Below are positions 13,377 through 19,823 of a stretch of DNA of 29,482 bases, piece after piece. The stretch covers positions 1-29,482 of the IMG/VR virus record IMGVR_UViG_3300009177_000094. One strand, given 5' to 3'. The notes beneath the pieces were generated by a model. It ran no database searches. It saw only the letters and a list, made by a program, of their open reading frames with translations, and was not told the origin of the DNA. How positions within the stretch are numbered: the stretch's first letter is position 1; each line of letters begins with the position of its first letter. Source of the DNA: a virus. A program made the translations under genes and the position numbers.

Positions 13377-13564
13377 GCGGTTTTACGGACCCTCGACGGG
13401 GCATTCCAGCGCTCGATGGCTTCCCACTCGGTGTCAGCCAGCGGGCCGGTGTGTTTGCACATGCCGCAGGCGACCCAGCGCTTGCCGGCGATGGGATTAC
13501 CGGTCAACTCGACGTAGCCGCTGCCACACTTCTCGCAGGGCTCGAACGTCTCTTCATCGGGCAT
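13373..13564 (-). CDS. Lar-family-like zinc-ribbon protein
   Basis: A 63-residue protein with the Lar pattern: C-x2-C (PCEKCGS, C10 and C13), a Trp-containing strand (GKRWVAC), a second C-x2-C (C33, C36) followed by G-P, and a C-terminal helix with the signature EWEAIERWN (46-54). Lar of the Rac prophage eases type I restriction; many homologues are small phage proteins with unproven activity. AGGAAG lies upstream of the ATG. The neighbouring methyltransferase fits an anti-restriction context. It overlaps the previous gene by 11 bases. Confidence 0.7.
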   Translation of the reverse strand: MPDEETFEPCEKCGSGYVELTGNPIAGKRWVACGMCKHTGPLADTEWEAIERWNAPSRVRKTA

Positions 13565-13880
13565 CGGTGCGGTCTTCCTGCTTGGCGGCCTCTCTCAACT
13601 TGGTGACAAGGCAGTCGGGAGCGTGGATAATTTTCACCGCTGAAACAGATGCTTGATCACACTTGGTACACTGCTCAACAATTCCGACAGAATTGTGTAT
13701 CCGTAGATACATTCCGTCCGCCGCCACCCGCATCAGCTCCCGCGCCTGGGTGAGGGAGGATTCTAGGCGGGCACGATCTTCCAAGAGATCGTGAATTGCC
13801 TCTCCGGCCCGCGTGCCAAGCCATCCGTCGGCCAAAAACTCTTCGGCAATGGTCTCTACTCTGGCCTTATGATCTTGCAT
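13554..13880 (-). CDS. Coiled-coil protein with a C-terminal zinc motif, unknown
   Basis: A 108-residue protein. The first 55 residues are helical and charged (ARLESSLTQARELMRVA). The second half has C-x2-C (CTKC, C71 and C74) and H-x3-C (HAPDC, H86 and C90), a likely single zinc site common in small phage proteins. The end is basic and disordered. Overlaps with both neighbours (14 and 11 bases) support coupling. Base composition is lower in GC than the flanking genes, especially around codons 60-85. Function unknown. Confidence 0.6.
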   Translation of the reverse strand: MQDHKARVETIAEEFLADGWLGTRAGEAIHDLLEDRARLESSLTQARELMRVAADGMYLRIHNSVGIVEQCTKCDQASVSAVKIIHAPDCLVTKLREAAKQEDRTDAR

Positions 13881-14292
13881 GACGGCCTCCGGTGATCCTG
13901 ATCCGAGTGCCCAGCATCGCCTCGATCACGGCCCGCCGCAGACGGCTCTCGCTCGCGTCGTGGCCCTTGAAGTCCTCGATCACGTAGACCCACTGTTCCC
14001 GGTCTTTGGAGTCGCGCTCGAAATAGGTGAAGTCGGCGGTGTACTTCGCCACCCGGCCCTCTGGGTATCCGGCGGAGCGGATGATCACGGGGCCGTTCTG
14101 AACCCTCATGGCAAAGGCGACCTGGCGGCGCACGTCGCGCACCTCGCCGGCCGCCTGTAGGGTCAGCAGCTCCATCCAGCGCTTGGCCTCGCCGGTGCTG
14201 TGGAAGCGGATGCCGTCAACAATAGTGGGCTTGGCGCCGAACTTTGATCTCTTCGGCTTGGTCGCAAGTGTCCTGTATTCTTCTGGCGTCAT
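13867..14292 (-). CDS. DUF1064-family predicted nuclease
   Basis: A 141-residue protein with the DUF1064 layout: a basic lead (KRSKFGAKPTIVDGIRFHST, residues 14-33), an E-A-K-R-W-x-E-L helix (35-42), a Q-rich strand, Y-x-A-D-F-x-Y (84-90) and V-I-E-D-F-K-G (104-110). E35, D87, D107 and K109 form a PD-(D/E)xK-type set, so metal-dependent cleavage of branched or flapped DNA is expected; related phage proteins are used in replication and recombination. Start: ATG at 14292, GAGG eight bases before. It follows a 141-base gap with an inverted repeat. Confidence 0.75.
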   Translation of the reverse strand: MTPEEYRTLATKPKRSKFGAKPTIVDGIRFHSTGEAKRWMELLTLQAAGEVRDVRRQVAFAMRVQNGPVIIRSAGYPEGRVAKYTADFTYFERDSKDREQWVYVIEDFKGHDASESRLRRAVIEAMLGTRIRITGGRHARS

Positions 14293-14359
14293 GGTGCGAG
14301 CCTCTGGCTTTTTGGTTGGTTGCTGGGCTTACAAAGCTTTCACGGGTAGACCACGAGGA

Positions 14360-14431
14360 ACGGGCGGAACCCTAGGAGCAATGCTTGGTATGCTGCGACG
14401 GCCCAGCGCGCCGCCTCCAAATTCCGCCCGT
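14360..14431. repeat. 10-base inverted repeat in the gap before the DUF1064 gene
   Basis: ACGGGCGGAA (14360-14369) and TTCCGCCCGT (14422-14431) are perfect inverted copies separated by 52 bases, immediately 3' of the GapR-like gene on its transcript. No T-run follows. It may fold as a long-range stem that stabilises the upstream message. A 26-codon TTG frame (14340-14420) lies between the arms but has no good ribosome site. Confidence 0.4.
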
Positions 14432-14433
14432 GA

Positions 14434-14901
14434 CTATGCGAGAGCGGCCTCGCTCTCAACGAAATCTTCGATATCGGTCTGCGTGATCACTTCGTCTTCG
14501 AGACCATGCTCAATGACAGCCTCGGCGATCTCCTCGGCGATCGTCTTCGCCTTCTTGGTCTTCTTGACCTTGGCCGGTTTCTCGGCCGCAGGCTCCGGTG
14601 CCGCCGGCGGCGGGTCGATCGCATCCATGAAGTTCATCTGCTGGCCGATGCCCAGAGCCGCGAATCCTTCCTTGAGCAGCCTGTTCAACTCGCTGCGCGG
14701 GTCTTCTTCCAGATCCACGAAGCGGATGAGCACATTGAAGTCGGCTACTTTTTCACCAAGCTCGGCCTTGATCCGGCCCTTGGCCTTCTTGGCGCGGAGG
14801 GAGAGTTCGCCCTTGGCAATCTCGATCTCATCGAGTTCCGCCTTGATGCTGCGGATGATTTCGGCGCGAGCCGGTTTGGAGTTGTCTCCGATCTCAGTCA
14901 T
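14434..14901 (-). CDS. GapR-like (DUF2312-like) phage protein
   Basis: A 155-residue protein. Residues 1-90 are helical: a coiled coil (AEIIRSIKAELDEIEIAKGE), a basic stretch (RAKKAKGRIKAELG), then VADFNVLIRFVDLEEDPRSE and LNRLLKEGFAALG. This order resembles the alphaproteobacterial nucleoid protein GapR, which clamps overtwisted DNA, though the similarity is judged by eye. A Pro/Ala/Lys-rich linker follows and an acidic C-terminal helix ends the protein. The ATG overlaps the repressor stop by eight bases. Phage GapR-like proteins might interfere with or replace the host factor. Moderately sure only of the coiled-coil class. Confidence 0.5.
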   Translation of the reverse strand: MTEIGDNSKPARAEIIRSIKAELDEIEIAKGELSLRAKKAKGRIKAELGEKVADFNVLIRFVDLEEDPRSELNRLLKEGFAALGIGQQMNFMDAIDPPPAAPEPAAEKPAKVKKTKKAKTIAEEIAEAVIEHGLEDEVITQTDIEDFVESEAALA

Positions 14902-15130
14902 TTTCGAGTTCCTTTTTCCGTTTCAAATAATCGGCGCACATGCGCATGGTGACCTGAGAGCCCGTGGCGTCCTCGATCTTCATGAGGGTGGCTAAGTTCG
15001 GCTCCCGGCCCTGGATCAGCTTGTAAATAGTGACCCGGCTGATCTTCGCGTCGTCGGCGAAGCGCCACGCCTTTACCCCCTGCCGGTCAAGCCAAGCCTG
15101 CAACGGATGTTCATCTGTGTTCATTGCCAT
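14894..15130 (-). CDS. XRE/Cro-type repressor
   Basis: A 78-residue DNA-binding protein made of a single helix-turn-helix domain: AWRFADDAKISRVTIYKLIQ (residues 21-40) followed by GREPNLATLMKIEDATG. Two in-frame ATGs (15130, 15124) are possible; neither has a clear ribosome site, so translation may be weak or leaderless. It is the first gene of the leftward replication operon and faces the rightward recombination operon across a 117-base region that contains an operator-like inverted repeat on a -35 box. It is therefore the likely regulator of that divergent pair. No C-terminal cleavage domain is present, so it is Cro-like in build. Confidence 0.75.
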   Translation of the reverse strand: MAMNTDEHPLQAWLDRQGVKAWRFADDAKISRVTIYKLIQGREPNLATLMKIEDATGSQVTMRMCADYLKRKKELEND

Positions 15131-15170
15131 GCGCAATCTGTGACACAATCTTTTTTCGCACACAACACAA

Positions 15171-15207
15171 AAATTCGTTGACAGCGAATTTCGATGAGAG
15201 CAAATAT
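15171..15207 (+). promoter_or_regulatory. Divergent control region: operator over the rightward promoter
   Basis: AAATTCG (15171-15177) and CGAATTT (15185-15191) are perfect inverted arms around TTGACAG, so the consensus -35 box TTGACA (15178-15183) lies exactly in the centre of a 21-base operator-like palindrome. AAATAT (15202-15207) lies 18 bases downstream as a -10 box. A TGTGACACA palindrome (15140-15148) is closer to the repressor start and may be its own operator. Confidence 0.6.
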
Positions 15208-15247
15208 CTTTTAACGCAAGCAACAAACATTTCAGGAGCCCGACATC

Positions 15248-15376
15248 ATGGACAAAAAGAGGATCGCCCTTCACCTGCTCGACGCCACGCCCGAGGATCG
15301 CAGCCGTCAGTCGCTGTTCCTCGCCGGCTTCGCCCTCGGGATGCTGGCCGCCACCGTGCTCGCGGTGATGCTGTGA
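15248..15376 (+). CDS. Small single-helix membrane protein
   Basis: A 42-residue protein with AGGAG nine bases before the ATG. The N-terminal half is charged (MDKKRIALHLLDATPEDRSR) and the C-terminal half is one membrane helix (LFLAGFALGMLAATVLAVML). It is the first gene behind the promoter at 15178-15207 and overlaps the next GTG start by four bases. Its function is unknown; a short membrane peptide in this position could anchor a partner or act on the host membrane early in infection. Confidence 0.65.
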   Translation: MDKKRIALHLLDATPEDRSRQSLFLAGFALGMLAATVLAVML

Positions 15377-15570
15377 GCCAGAAATTCGACCTCCTGCTGG
15401 ACAAGCTGGTGAGCACGGCCGAGGCGCTTGGCGTCGCGGAGAATGCCCGCCACCAGGCAGAAGCGCGTGAGCAGACAATGAAAATCCGGCTGGCCGAGCG
15501 CGAGGCTGAAATCGTGAAACTCAAGGCTGAGCTGGCCGCAATCCAGGAGAACCACAATGCTCACACCTGA
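15373..15570 (+). CDS. Small coiled-coil protein
   Basis: A 65-residue protein starting at GTG in a GTGA overlap. Nearly all of it is an amphipathic helix (QKFDLLLDKLVSTAEALG, then KIRLAEREAEIVKLKAELAA), predicted to dimerise as a coiled coil. It overlaps the exonuclease gene by 14 bases. Phage recombination operons often hold such small helical proteins; nothing more specific can be said. Confidence 0.6.
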   Translation: MSQKFDLLLDKLVSTAEALGVAENARHQAEAREQTMKIRLAEREAEIVKLKAELAAIQENHNAHT

Positions 15571-16357
15571 ACAGATCATCGAGCGCAAGAAGGGGATTGG
15601 TTCCTCGGATGCCGCCAAGATCATGACAGGATCGGACGAGGTGTGGTTCGACCTGTGGCGCGAGAAAACCGGGCGATACGAGCCGCCTCCCATCCTCGAC
15701 CCGTGGAACGCGCTGCTGCGCCACCACATCGAGCCGGCCATGATGGACTTCTACGAGACCGCCTATTCCTGCACCGTGATCCGGCGCGGCGAGGCGGTGA
15801 TCTCGGAGGAATTCCCGATCCTGCGGGCCACGCTCGACGGCGCCAACATGGCCGAGCCTCGCCTGATCGACGCCAAGCTGCTCAACATTTTCACGCCAGA
15901 CCCGGTGTCCTGGGCAACGGAGAAATACGCATGGCAGATGGTCCATCAGATGACCGTCTGTCAGGTGCCGAACGCCTCGCTCTACGTGAGCCTGGGCATG
16001 AAGAAGCCCGACCGGCTCGACTTCGAATACAACGAATTCGAGGCGATGGAATACGTCGATCGCTGCCTCCAGTTTTGGGACTATGTGGTCCGCGATGTCG
16101 AGCCGCCAGGAGCCCCCGCCGCGGTGGCTGCGCCGATGCCGGTGGATAAAATGCGAGTGGTGGACATGAGTTCGTCGAATGCATGGGGACAGTGGGCCGG
16201 GGAATGGCTGGAAAATCAGAAGGCCGCATCCCGCTTTAAGGCCGCTGAAAAAGAAATCAAGGAGTTGGTCGAAGCCGATGTTCGAGATGCCTCGGGCTTT
16301 GGCGTTCGAGCTGTTCGCGATGGCCGAGGTCTTTCTGTGAAGGCGATCAAATCGTGA
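15557..16357 (+). CDS. Lambda-exonuclease/YqaJ-type recombination nuclease
   Basis: A 266-residue PD-(D/E)xK nuclease predicted to chew one strand of double-stranded DNA and feed the ERF annealing protein. It shows the N-terminal R-K-K-G-I-G-S-S-D-A motif (residues 10-19), HHIEPAM with E59, ATLDG with D94, IDAKL with D105 and K107, and a helix YAWQMVHQM (124-132) that carries the conserved Gln residues. The usual E-x-K is D-A-K here, a conservative change. The ATG at 15557 lies inside the previous gene's end. Exonuclease and annealing protein in one operon form the standard two-part phage recombinase. Confidence 0.88.
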   Translation: MLTPEQIIERKKGIGSSDAAKIMTGSDEVWFDLWREKTGRYEPPPILDPWNALLRHHIEPAMMDFYETAYSCTVIRRGEAVISEEFPILRATLDGANMAEPRLIDAKLLNIFTPDPVSWATEKYAWQMVHQMTVCQVPNASLYVSLGMKKPDRLDFEYNEFEAMEYVDRCLQFWDYVVRDVEPPGAPAAVAAPMPVDKMRVVDMSSSNAWGQWAGEWLENQKAASRFKAAEKEIKELVEADVRDASGFGVRAVRDGRGLSVKAIKS

Positions 16358-16812
16358 TATTGACGGAAAAACATCGTCGGCTTTTCGAGCCAAAGTATCG
16401 GGTTGATCCCGATACAGGTTGCTGGATATGGCTGAGGGGATGCACGCCAGCAGGATACGGCACCTTCCATGTCGATAGAGTTGGTCACGGGGCTCATAGA
16501 GTCTCATGGGAATTGTATCGTGGGCCTATACCGGAAGGCTTCGACATAGACCATCTTTGCCGCGTAAGGCAGTGCTGCAATCCTGATCATCTTGAGCCAG
16601 TGACCCGCCAAGTAAATCTTCTGAGAGGTATTGGCCACACGGCAAAAAAGGCGGCTCAGACCCATTGCATCCATGGGCACGAGTTCACGGAAGACAATGT
16701 TTATATCCGTAAGAACGGATGCCGCACTTGCATGAAGTGTAGCGCTGAGAGGGCTCGTAAGTTACGGCGAGCGAGGAAATTGCAATCACCAACCACAGGA
16801 GACCTGACATGA
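16354..16812 (+). CDS. HNH endonuclease (free-standing homing type)
   Basis: A 152-residue HNH nuclease with a GTG start in a GTGA overlap. The core is AHRVSWELYRG (residues 47-57), DIDHLCR (64-70) and CCNPDHLEPV (74-83), a beta-beta-alpha-metal site; a C-terminal zinc-type group (C105, H107, H109; C123, C126, C129) follows. Codons are visibly less GC-rich than both neighbours, which suggests later arrival. Such genes cut cognate DNA and spread by homing. Its perfect stop-start overlaps on both sides show that it is well integrated into the operon. Confidence 0.88.
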   Translation: MILTEKHRRLFEPKYRVDPDTGCWIWLRGCTPAGYGTFHVDRVGHGAHRVSWELYRGPIPEGFDIDHLCRVRQCCNPDHLEPVTRQVNLLRGIGHTAKKAAQTHCIHGHEFTEDNVYIRKNGCRTCMKCSAERARKLRRARKLQSPTTGDLT

Positions 16813-17006
16813 AAATCACACTATCGCGGGACGAGATCACCGAGATCCTGCAGAAGAAGGCCCAGCAGATCGGCGAGGATTGCTGCGCCGACGATCAGAA
16901 GGTGCTTTCGATCAGCGTGCCGGAATTCTTCTACGCCTCCCACACGCTGACGATCGAGATCGGTGTGCCCGAAATCGAGACCGAGAAGAAGGACGCCACG
17001 GAATGA
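16809..17006 (+). CDS. Small acidic protein before ERF, unknown
   Basis: A 65-residue acidic protein, ATG overlapping the HNH stop. A helix (RDEITEILQKKAQQIGED) is followed by a beta-rich part (KVLSISVPEFFYA, then LTIEIGVPEIE) and a charged end. Two adjacent Cys (DCCADD) are present. Its stop overlaps the ERF start (ATGA). It has the look of a small single-domain recombination accessory, but no family was recognised. Confidence 0.6.
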   Translation: MKITLSRDEITEILQKKAQQIGEDCCADDQKVLSISVPEFFYASHTLTIEIGVPEIETEKKDATE

Positions 17007-17782
17007 CCATGCACGACAGCGAGACCGGGGAAGTGATGATCACGCCATCCCTGGATATCGAGACCTCGGCGACGTTCGGGGATCTCATGGGCGCAATCGC
17101 CCAGGCCCAGGCCAAGATCGAAAACGCGGAGAAGGATGCGAAGAACCCGCATTTCAACTCAAAATACGCCACGCTGGCGTCGGTCTATGCCGCCTGCCGC
17201 ACCGCACTGGCCGAGGCCGGCATCGCCGTGATCCAGGCCCCTTTCAACCTCCCTGACGGCGATATCGGCGTTGCCACCATGCTCGGGCACTCCAGCGGGC
17301 AATGGCTCAAGGCGCGCCTGTACTGCAAGCCGGGGAAGTACGATGCCCACGGGCTCGGCAGCGTGATCACCTACATGCGCCGGTACAGCCTCTCGGCGAT
17401 GGTCGGGGTGGCGCCGGAGGACGACGACGGCAACGCGGCTGTGGGGAAGCCCTCGGAGCAGCGTGCCTCGCCGCCGCCGCGCCAGCAGGCCCAGCAGCGC
17501 AGCCAGGACGGCCAGCAGCAGGCTTCGCAGGCCAACGGCGCAGAACCGGAGGACGCCAAGCGCGCCCGCATCCAGGCGGCCTACAACGCGATCAGCAAGG
17601 AGATCGCCGAGTGCCTCGACCATCAGGACCTGGACGATATCCGGGTGCGCAACGAGGCGGCGCTGGACGAGATCAAGGCATTCTCTCCGACCAGCTATGA
17701 GAAGCTGAAGGACCGGGTTGCCAAGCGGAAGGCGCAGATCACGAACGGCCCCGATGCAGGCGAAGCGGAGCCGAAGCTGTAA
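17003..17782 (+). CDS. erf: ERF-family single-strand annealing protein
   Basis: A 259-residue recombinase that anneals single strands exposed by the upstream exonuclease. The ATG at 17003 is preferred over an earlier in-frame ATG at 16880 because of its ATGA overlap and because the earlier part is a shadow of the previous gene. The ERF core runs from about residue 25 to 148, with KNPHFNSKYATLASVYAA near 47-64 and HGLGSVITYMRRYSLSAMVG near 116-135, ending in PEDDDGNAA. A Gln/Pro/Ser-rich linker (about 150-185) and a helical C-terminus follow, as in other ERF proteins. Confidence 0.92.
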   Translation: MTMHDSETGEVMITPSLDIETSATFGDLMGAIAQAQAKIENAEKDAKNPHFNSKYATLASVYAACRTALAEAGIAVIQAPFNLPDGDIGVATMLGHSSGQWLKARLYCKPGKYDAHGLGSVITYMRRYSLSAMVGVAPEDDDGNAAVGKPSEQRASPPPRQQAQQRSQDGQQQASQANGAEPEDAKRARIQAAYNAISKEIAECLDHQDLDDIRVRNEAALDEIKAFSPTSYEKLKDRVAKRKAQITNGPDAGEAEPKL

Positions 17783-18111
17783 TGTCTGACGGCTTCGAAG
17801 ACGGCTCGTTCCTTGATGCTCTCCGGTCAGCCTTGAAAGAGGCTGGCCGGTTGGCCGCGACCGAGAAGAACCTGGAGGACGAACGCAAGCGCACGATCTC
17901 CGGCCTCATCGCGGAGAGCAAGGAAGCCGTAACTCGGGCCGAGCATGTCGCCCGCTCGCACCGGGACGTTCAGGCGCTGGACGATCAGCTAGCCGAGGTG
18001 CGGCTCAAAGCTGCTGACGCGGCGGCCGAGGCGAAGGCGCTTGAGGTGCGATACGAGGTTTGGAGAACGCGCAGCGCGAGCTGGCGGGCAAAGCAACAGG
18101 GGCAAAGGTGA
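17782..18111 (+). CDS. Coiled-coil recombination-operon protein, unknown
   Basis: A 109-residue, almost wholly helical protein whose ATG shares one base with the ERF stop (TAATG). Heptad-like stretches (ALRSALKEAGRLAATEKN, later VQALDDQLAEVRLKAADAAA) predict a long coiled coil. The end (RYEVWRTRSASWRAKQQ) is an Arg/Trp motif often seen at the C-terminus of small phage proteins beside ERF. Probably an accessory of the recombination system; its activity is unknown. Confidence 0.65.
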   Translation: MSDGFEDGSFLDALRSALKEAGRLAATEKNLEDERKRTISGLIAESKEAVTRAEHVARSHRDVQALDDQLAEVRLKAADAAAEAKALEVRYEVWRTRSASWRAKQQGQR

Positions 18112-18287
18112 TGAGGATATCAGCAATGGTCAGGGTCACGAGCACACCGGTCTACGTGGTTGGTGTTTATGTGGGAGAGAGCAGCGAGCAATTATCGATC
18201 GCCGAGGCCGAGCGGCTTGAAAGCGCTCTGCGCAAAGTAATCCGACTTCTGAAAAGACAGATCGAAGACGATGGGATCGCCACATGA
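18111..18287 (+). CDS. Small protein, unknown (recombination operon)
   Basis: A 58-residue protein. The ATG at 18111 shares one base with the previous stop (TGATG) and has AAAGGTG upstream; an earlier ATG at 18060 lies inside the previous gene. The fold looks like two strands (SAMVRVTSTPVYVVGVYVG) followed by a long basic helix (SIAEAERLESALRKVIRLL). Its stop overlaps the next start by four bases. No family recognised. Confidence 0.6.
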   Translation: MRISAMVRVTSTPVYVVGVYVGESSEQLSIAEAERLESALRKVIRLLKRQIEDDGIAT

Positions 18288-18508
18288 CCGACGAACCCGA
18301 GACCTTCCAATACCAGATATTCCTACTCACGGGGCTCAGCTTCACCCTGACCTCGCCGCAGCCCTACACCGAGTTCCTGAAGAACACGCTGGTGCAGGGG
18401 TATGTGATGACCAATACCGATTTTGCGCCCTACCACGCCATATCGCTGATCCAGTCGGTGCGGGACGTTCCCGCCGGCGGAGCTGCCCATCTGAGGAGTT
18501 TGAATTGA
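18284..18508 (+). CDS. Small protein, unknown (recombination operon)
   Basis: A 74-residue protein with an ATGA overlap at its start. The sequence is polar and aromatic (FQYQIFLLTGLSFTLTS, then FLKNTLVQGYVMTNTDFAPY) and suggests a compact beta-alpha fold, not a membrane protein. It ends one base into the start of a 24-residue membrane peptide. No family recognised. Confidence 0.6.
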   Translation: MTDEPETFQYQIFLLTGLSFTLTSPQPYTEFLKNTLVQGYVMTNTDFAPYHAISLIQSVRDVPAGGAAHLRSLN

Positions 18509-18582
18509 TGATGCTCGTCTCATTTGGGTTAGGATGCGTGGTAGGATTCTTGGTCGGGTTTATCGTGTTCGGTGAGTCATGA
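18508..18582 (+). CDS. 24-residue membrane peptide
   Basis: A very short frame whose ATG shares a base with the previous stop (TGATG) and whose stop overlaps the next start (ATGA); GAGGAG lies upstream. The product is a single Gly/Val/Phe-rich membrane helix (MLVSFGLGCVVGFLVGFIVF) with a charged end. The two overlaps and the ribosome site argue that it is translated. Confidence 0.5.
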   Translation: MMLVSFGLGCVVGFLVGFIVFGES

Positions 18583-19457
18583 AACTCGCGAGCCTCATCG
18601 ACCGGGACATACCCGAGAAGGCATTCAAGCTCGGTCCCGGCCTCCCTAACGCCACCATGCAGCCGCTCGCGCAGTGGTCCAGCATCGCCGGGATGCTCTG
18701 CGCCCCCGGCTGCGAGGCGCAGACGTTCATGCTGCTGGCCTCCTTCGCCGCGCCGCTCATGTCGCTGTTCAAGACGCCCGAGGGTGGCGGCATCGTCTCC
18801 ATCCACGGCGGCAAGCGCTCGGGCAAGTCTGTCGCCCTAGCAGCCGCCGCCAGCGTGTGGGGTGAGCCGCGGTCGATCACCGTCCCGTCATGGGCGCCTG
18901 ACCGGCTGGAGCGTATCGCCAAGCTGGGCAACTATCCGGTGATCGCCGAGGGGATGCTGAACCGAGATCCGGCTCACACCCGCGAGTTCATCATCGATTT
19001 CTTGACCGGTCACAAACAGGACACCCCGTGGCAGACACTGCTTTTATCGGCGACCGGGATGCCTTTGTTTTCGACTGTGATGAGGACGGAGGATGCGCGG
19101 CCGGGCCTCGACCTGGCAGTGAAGGTGCCCCCGATGCTGATCGAGCCGAAATCTACGGGTCGCCTCGAATATACGTTGACGGCGTGCCGGGGCTGGGCTG
19201 GTTTGGCCTACCTGAGATACCTGTGCGCCAGCAATGTTACCCGCTGGGCGTGTGGGCAGCTTGTGTCTACCCTGGCCGGGTTCAACGATGATTTCGGGCT
19301 GGGCGAGGAATTCCGGTTCACGCTGCGGACGATCGCCGCTGTGCATGTGGCCGGCATGATTGTGTCGCGGCTGGGCATCGTGGATGTGGAGGCCGACCGG
19401 GTGACGAAATGGGCCTTGGAGAAGGCTGTACCGCAGAAGAAGGAGCGCGCGGCGTGA
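18579..19457 (+). CDS. DUF927-like AAA-type ATPase
   Basis: A 292-residue protein with a Walker A (HGGKRSGKS, residues 76-84) directly followed by an Ala-rich helix and SVWGEP, the pattern of DUF927 ATPases found attached to Toprim primases and in phage replication modules. A Walker B-like strand (YPVIAEGM, 119-126) follows, in which Glu occupies the expected acidic position. Upstream of the P-loop is a helical segment (QTFMLLASFAAPLMSLF). It probably acts as an ATP-driven DNA motor or helicase loader. The ATG overlaps the small membrane peptide stop, and the stop overlaps the next GTG. Confidence 0.75.
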   Translation: MKLASLIDRDIPEKAFKLGPGLPNATMQPLAQWSSIAGMLCAPGCEAQTFMLLASFAAPLMSLFKTPEGGGIVSIHGGKRSGKSVALAAAASVWGEPRSITVPSWAPDRLERIAKLGNYPVIAEGMLNRDPAHTREFIIDFLTGHKQDTPWQTLLLSATGMPLFSTVMRTEDARPGLDLAVKVPPMLIEPKSTGRLEYTLTACRGWAGLAYLRYLCASNVTRWACGQLVSTLAGFNDDFGLGEEFRFTLRTIAAVHVAGMIVSRLGIVDVEADRVTKWALEKAVPQKKERAA

Positions 19458-19597
19458 AATACTTGTTCTACAATGCTTTCCCGATCTCTTGCGTTGCCGG
19501 GTCAGTCTTTCTGATTTCTACGGGAAAAGACCATGGGTGGGGATGGCTTTTAGTCTTTGCCGCCGTTACTGCCGTTTGGCCGCAGAGCAAGGACTAA
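19454..19597 (+). CDS. Small membrane protein at the end of the rightward operon
   Basis: A 47-residue protein starting at GTG in a GTGA overlap. Two hydrophobic helices (LFYNAFPISCVAGSVFLI and WGWLLVFAAVTAVW) are separated by a short polar turn (STGKDHG). The codons are AT-richer than those of the preceding ATPase. Its TAA stop overlaps the TAG stop of the convergent gene at 19594, leaving no room for a terminator between the two operons. Function unknown. Confidence 0.6.
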   Translation: MKYLFYNAFPISCVAGSVFLISTGKDHGWGWLLVFAAVTAVWPQSKD

Positions 19598-19758
19598 GAG
19601 GCCCTGATCCGCGCCAGGATATCGCCCAGCTTGTCGCTCTGCTGCGACCGCAGCCGCGTCTCGTCCACCTTCGTCTGTGTGGACAGCACGGCTGCCAGGG
19701 TCTGCTGCTGGAACGCCAGCAGCTTCAGATAGTCGGGCATCGTCGGTTCCAGCCGCAT
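19594..19758 (-). CDS. Short helical protein ending the late operon; start uncertain
   Basis: From the ATG at 19758 the product is 54 residues (MPDYLKLLAFQQQTLAAVL, then STQTKVDETRLRSQ, ending in DILARIRAS), strongly helical and coding in appearance. The same frame stays protein-like upstream (LSALTELALDRAHDIL) as far as the ATP-grasp stop at 19824, but no ATG, GTG or TTG occurs there, and the 19758 start has no ribosome site. So either a CTG start or frameshifted reading from the ATP-grasp gene could be used. It may be a small virion or packaging protein; that is inference. Confidence 0.5.
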   Translation of the reverse strand: MRLEPTMPDYLKLLAFQQQTLAAVLSTQTKVDETRLRSQQSDKLGDILARIRAS

Positions 19759-19823
19759 CGAGAGGATGTCATGCGCCCGGTCCAGGGCGAGCTCGGTCAG
19801 CGCGGAAAGCTTCTCGGACTGGC

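Noticed and set aside
14340-14420. 26-codon TTG frame between inverted-repeat arms
   Set aside because: Weak ribosome site and no supporting overlap; the hydrophobic product could be chance.
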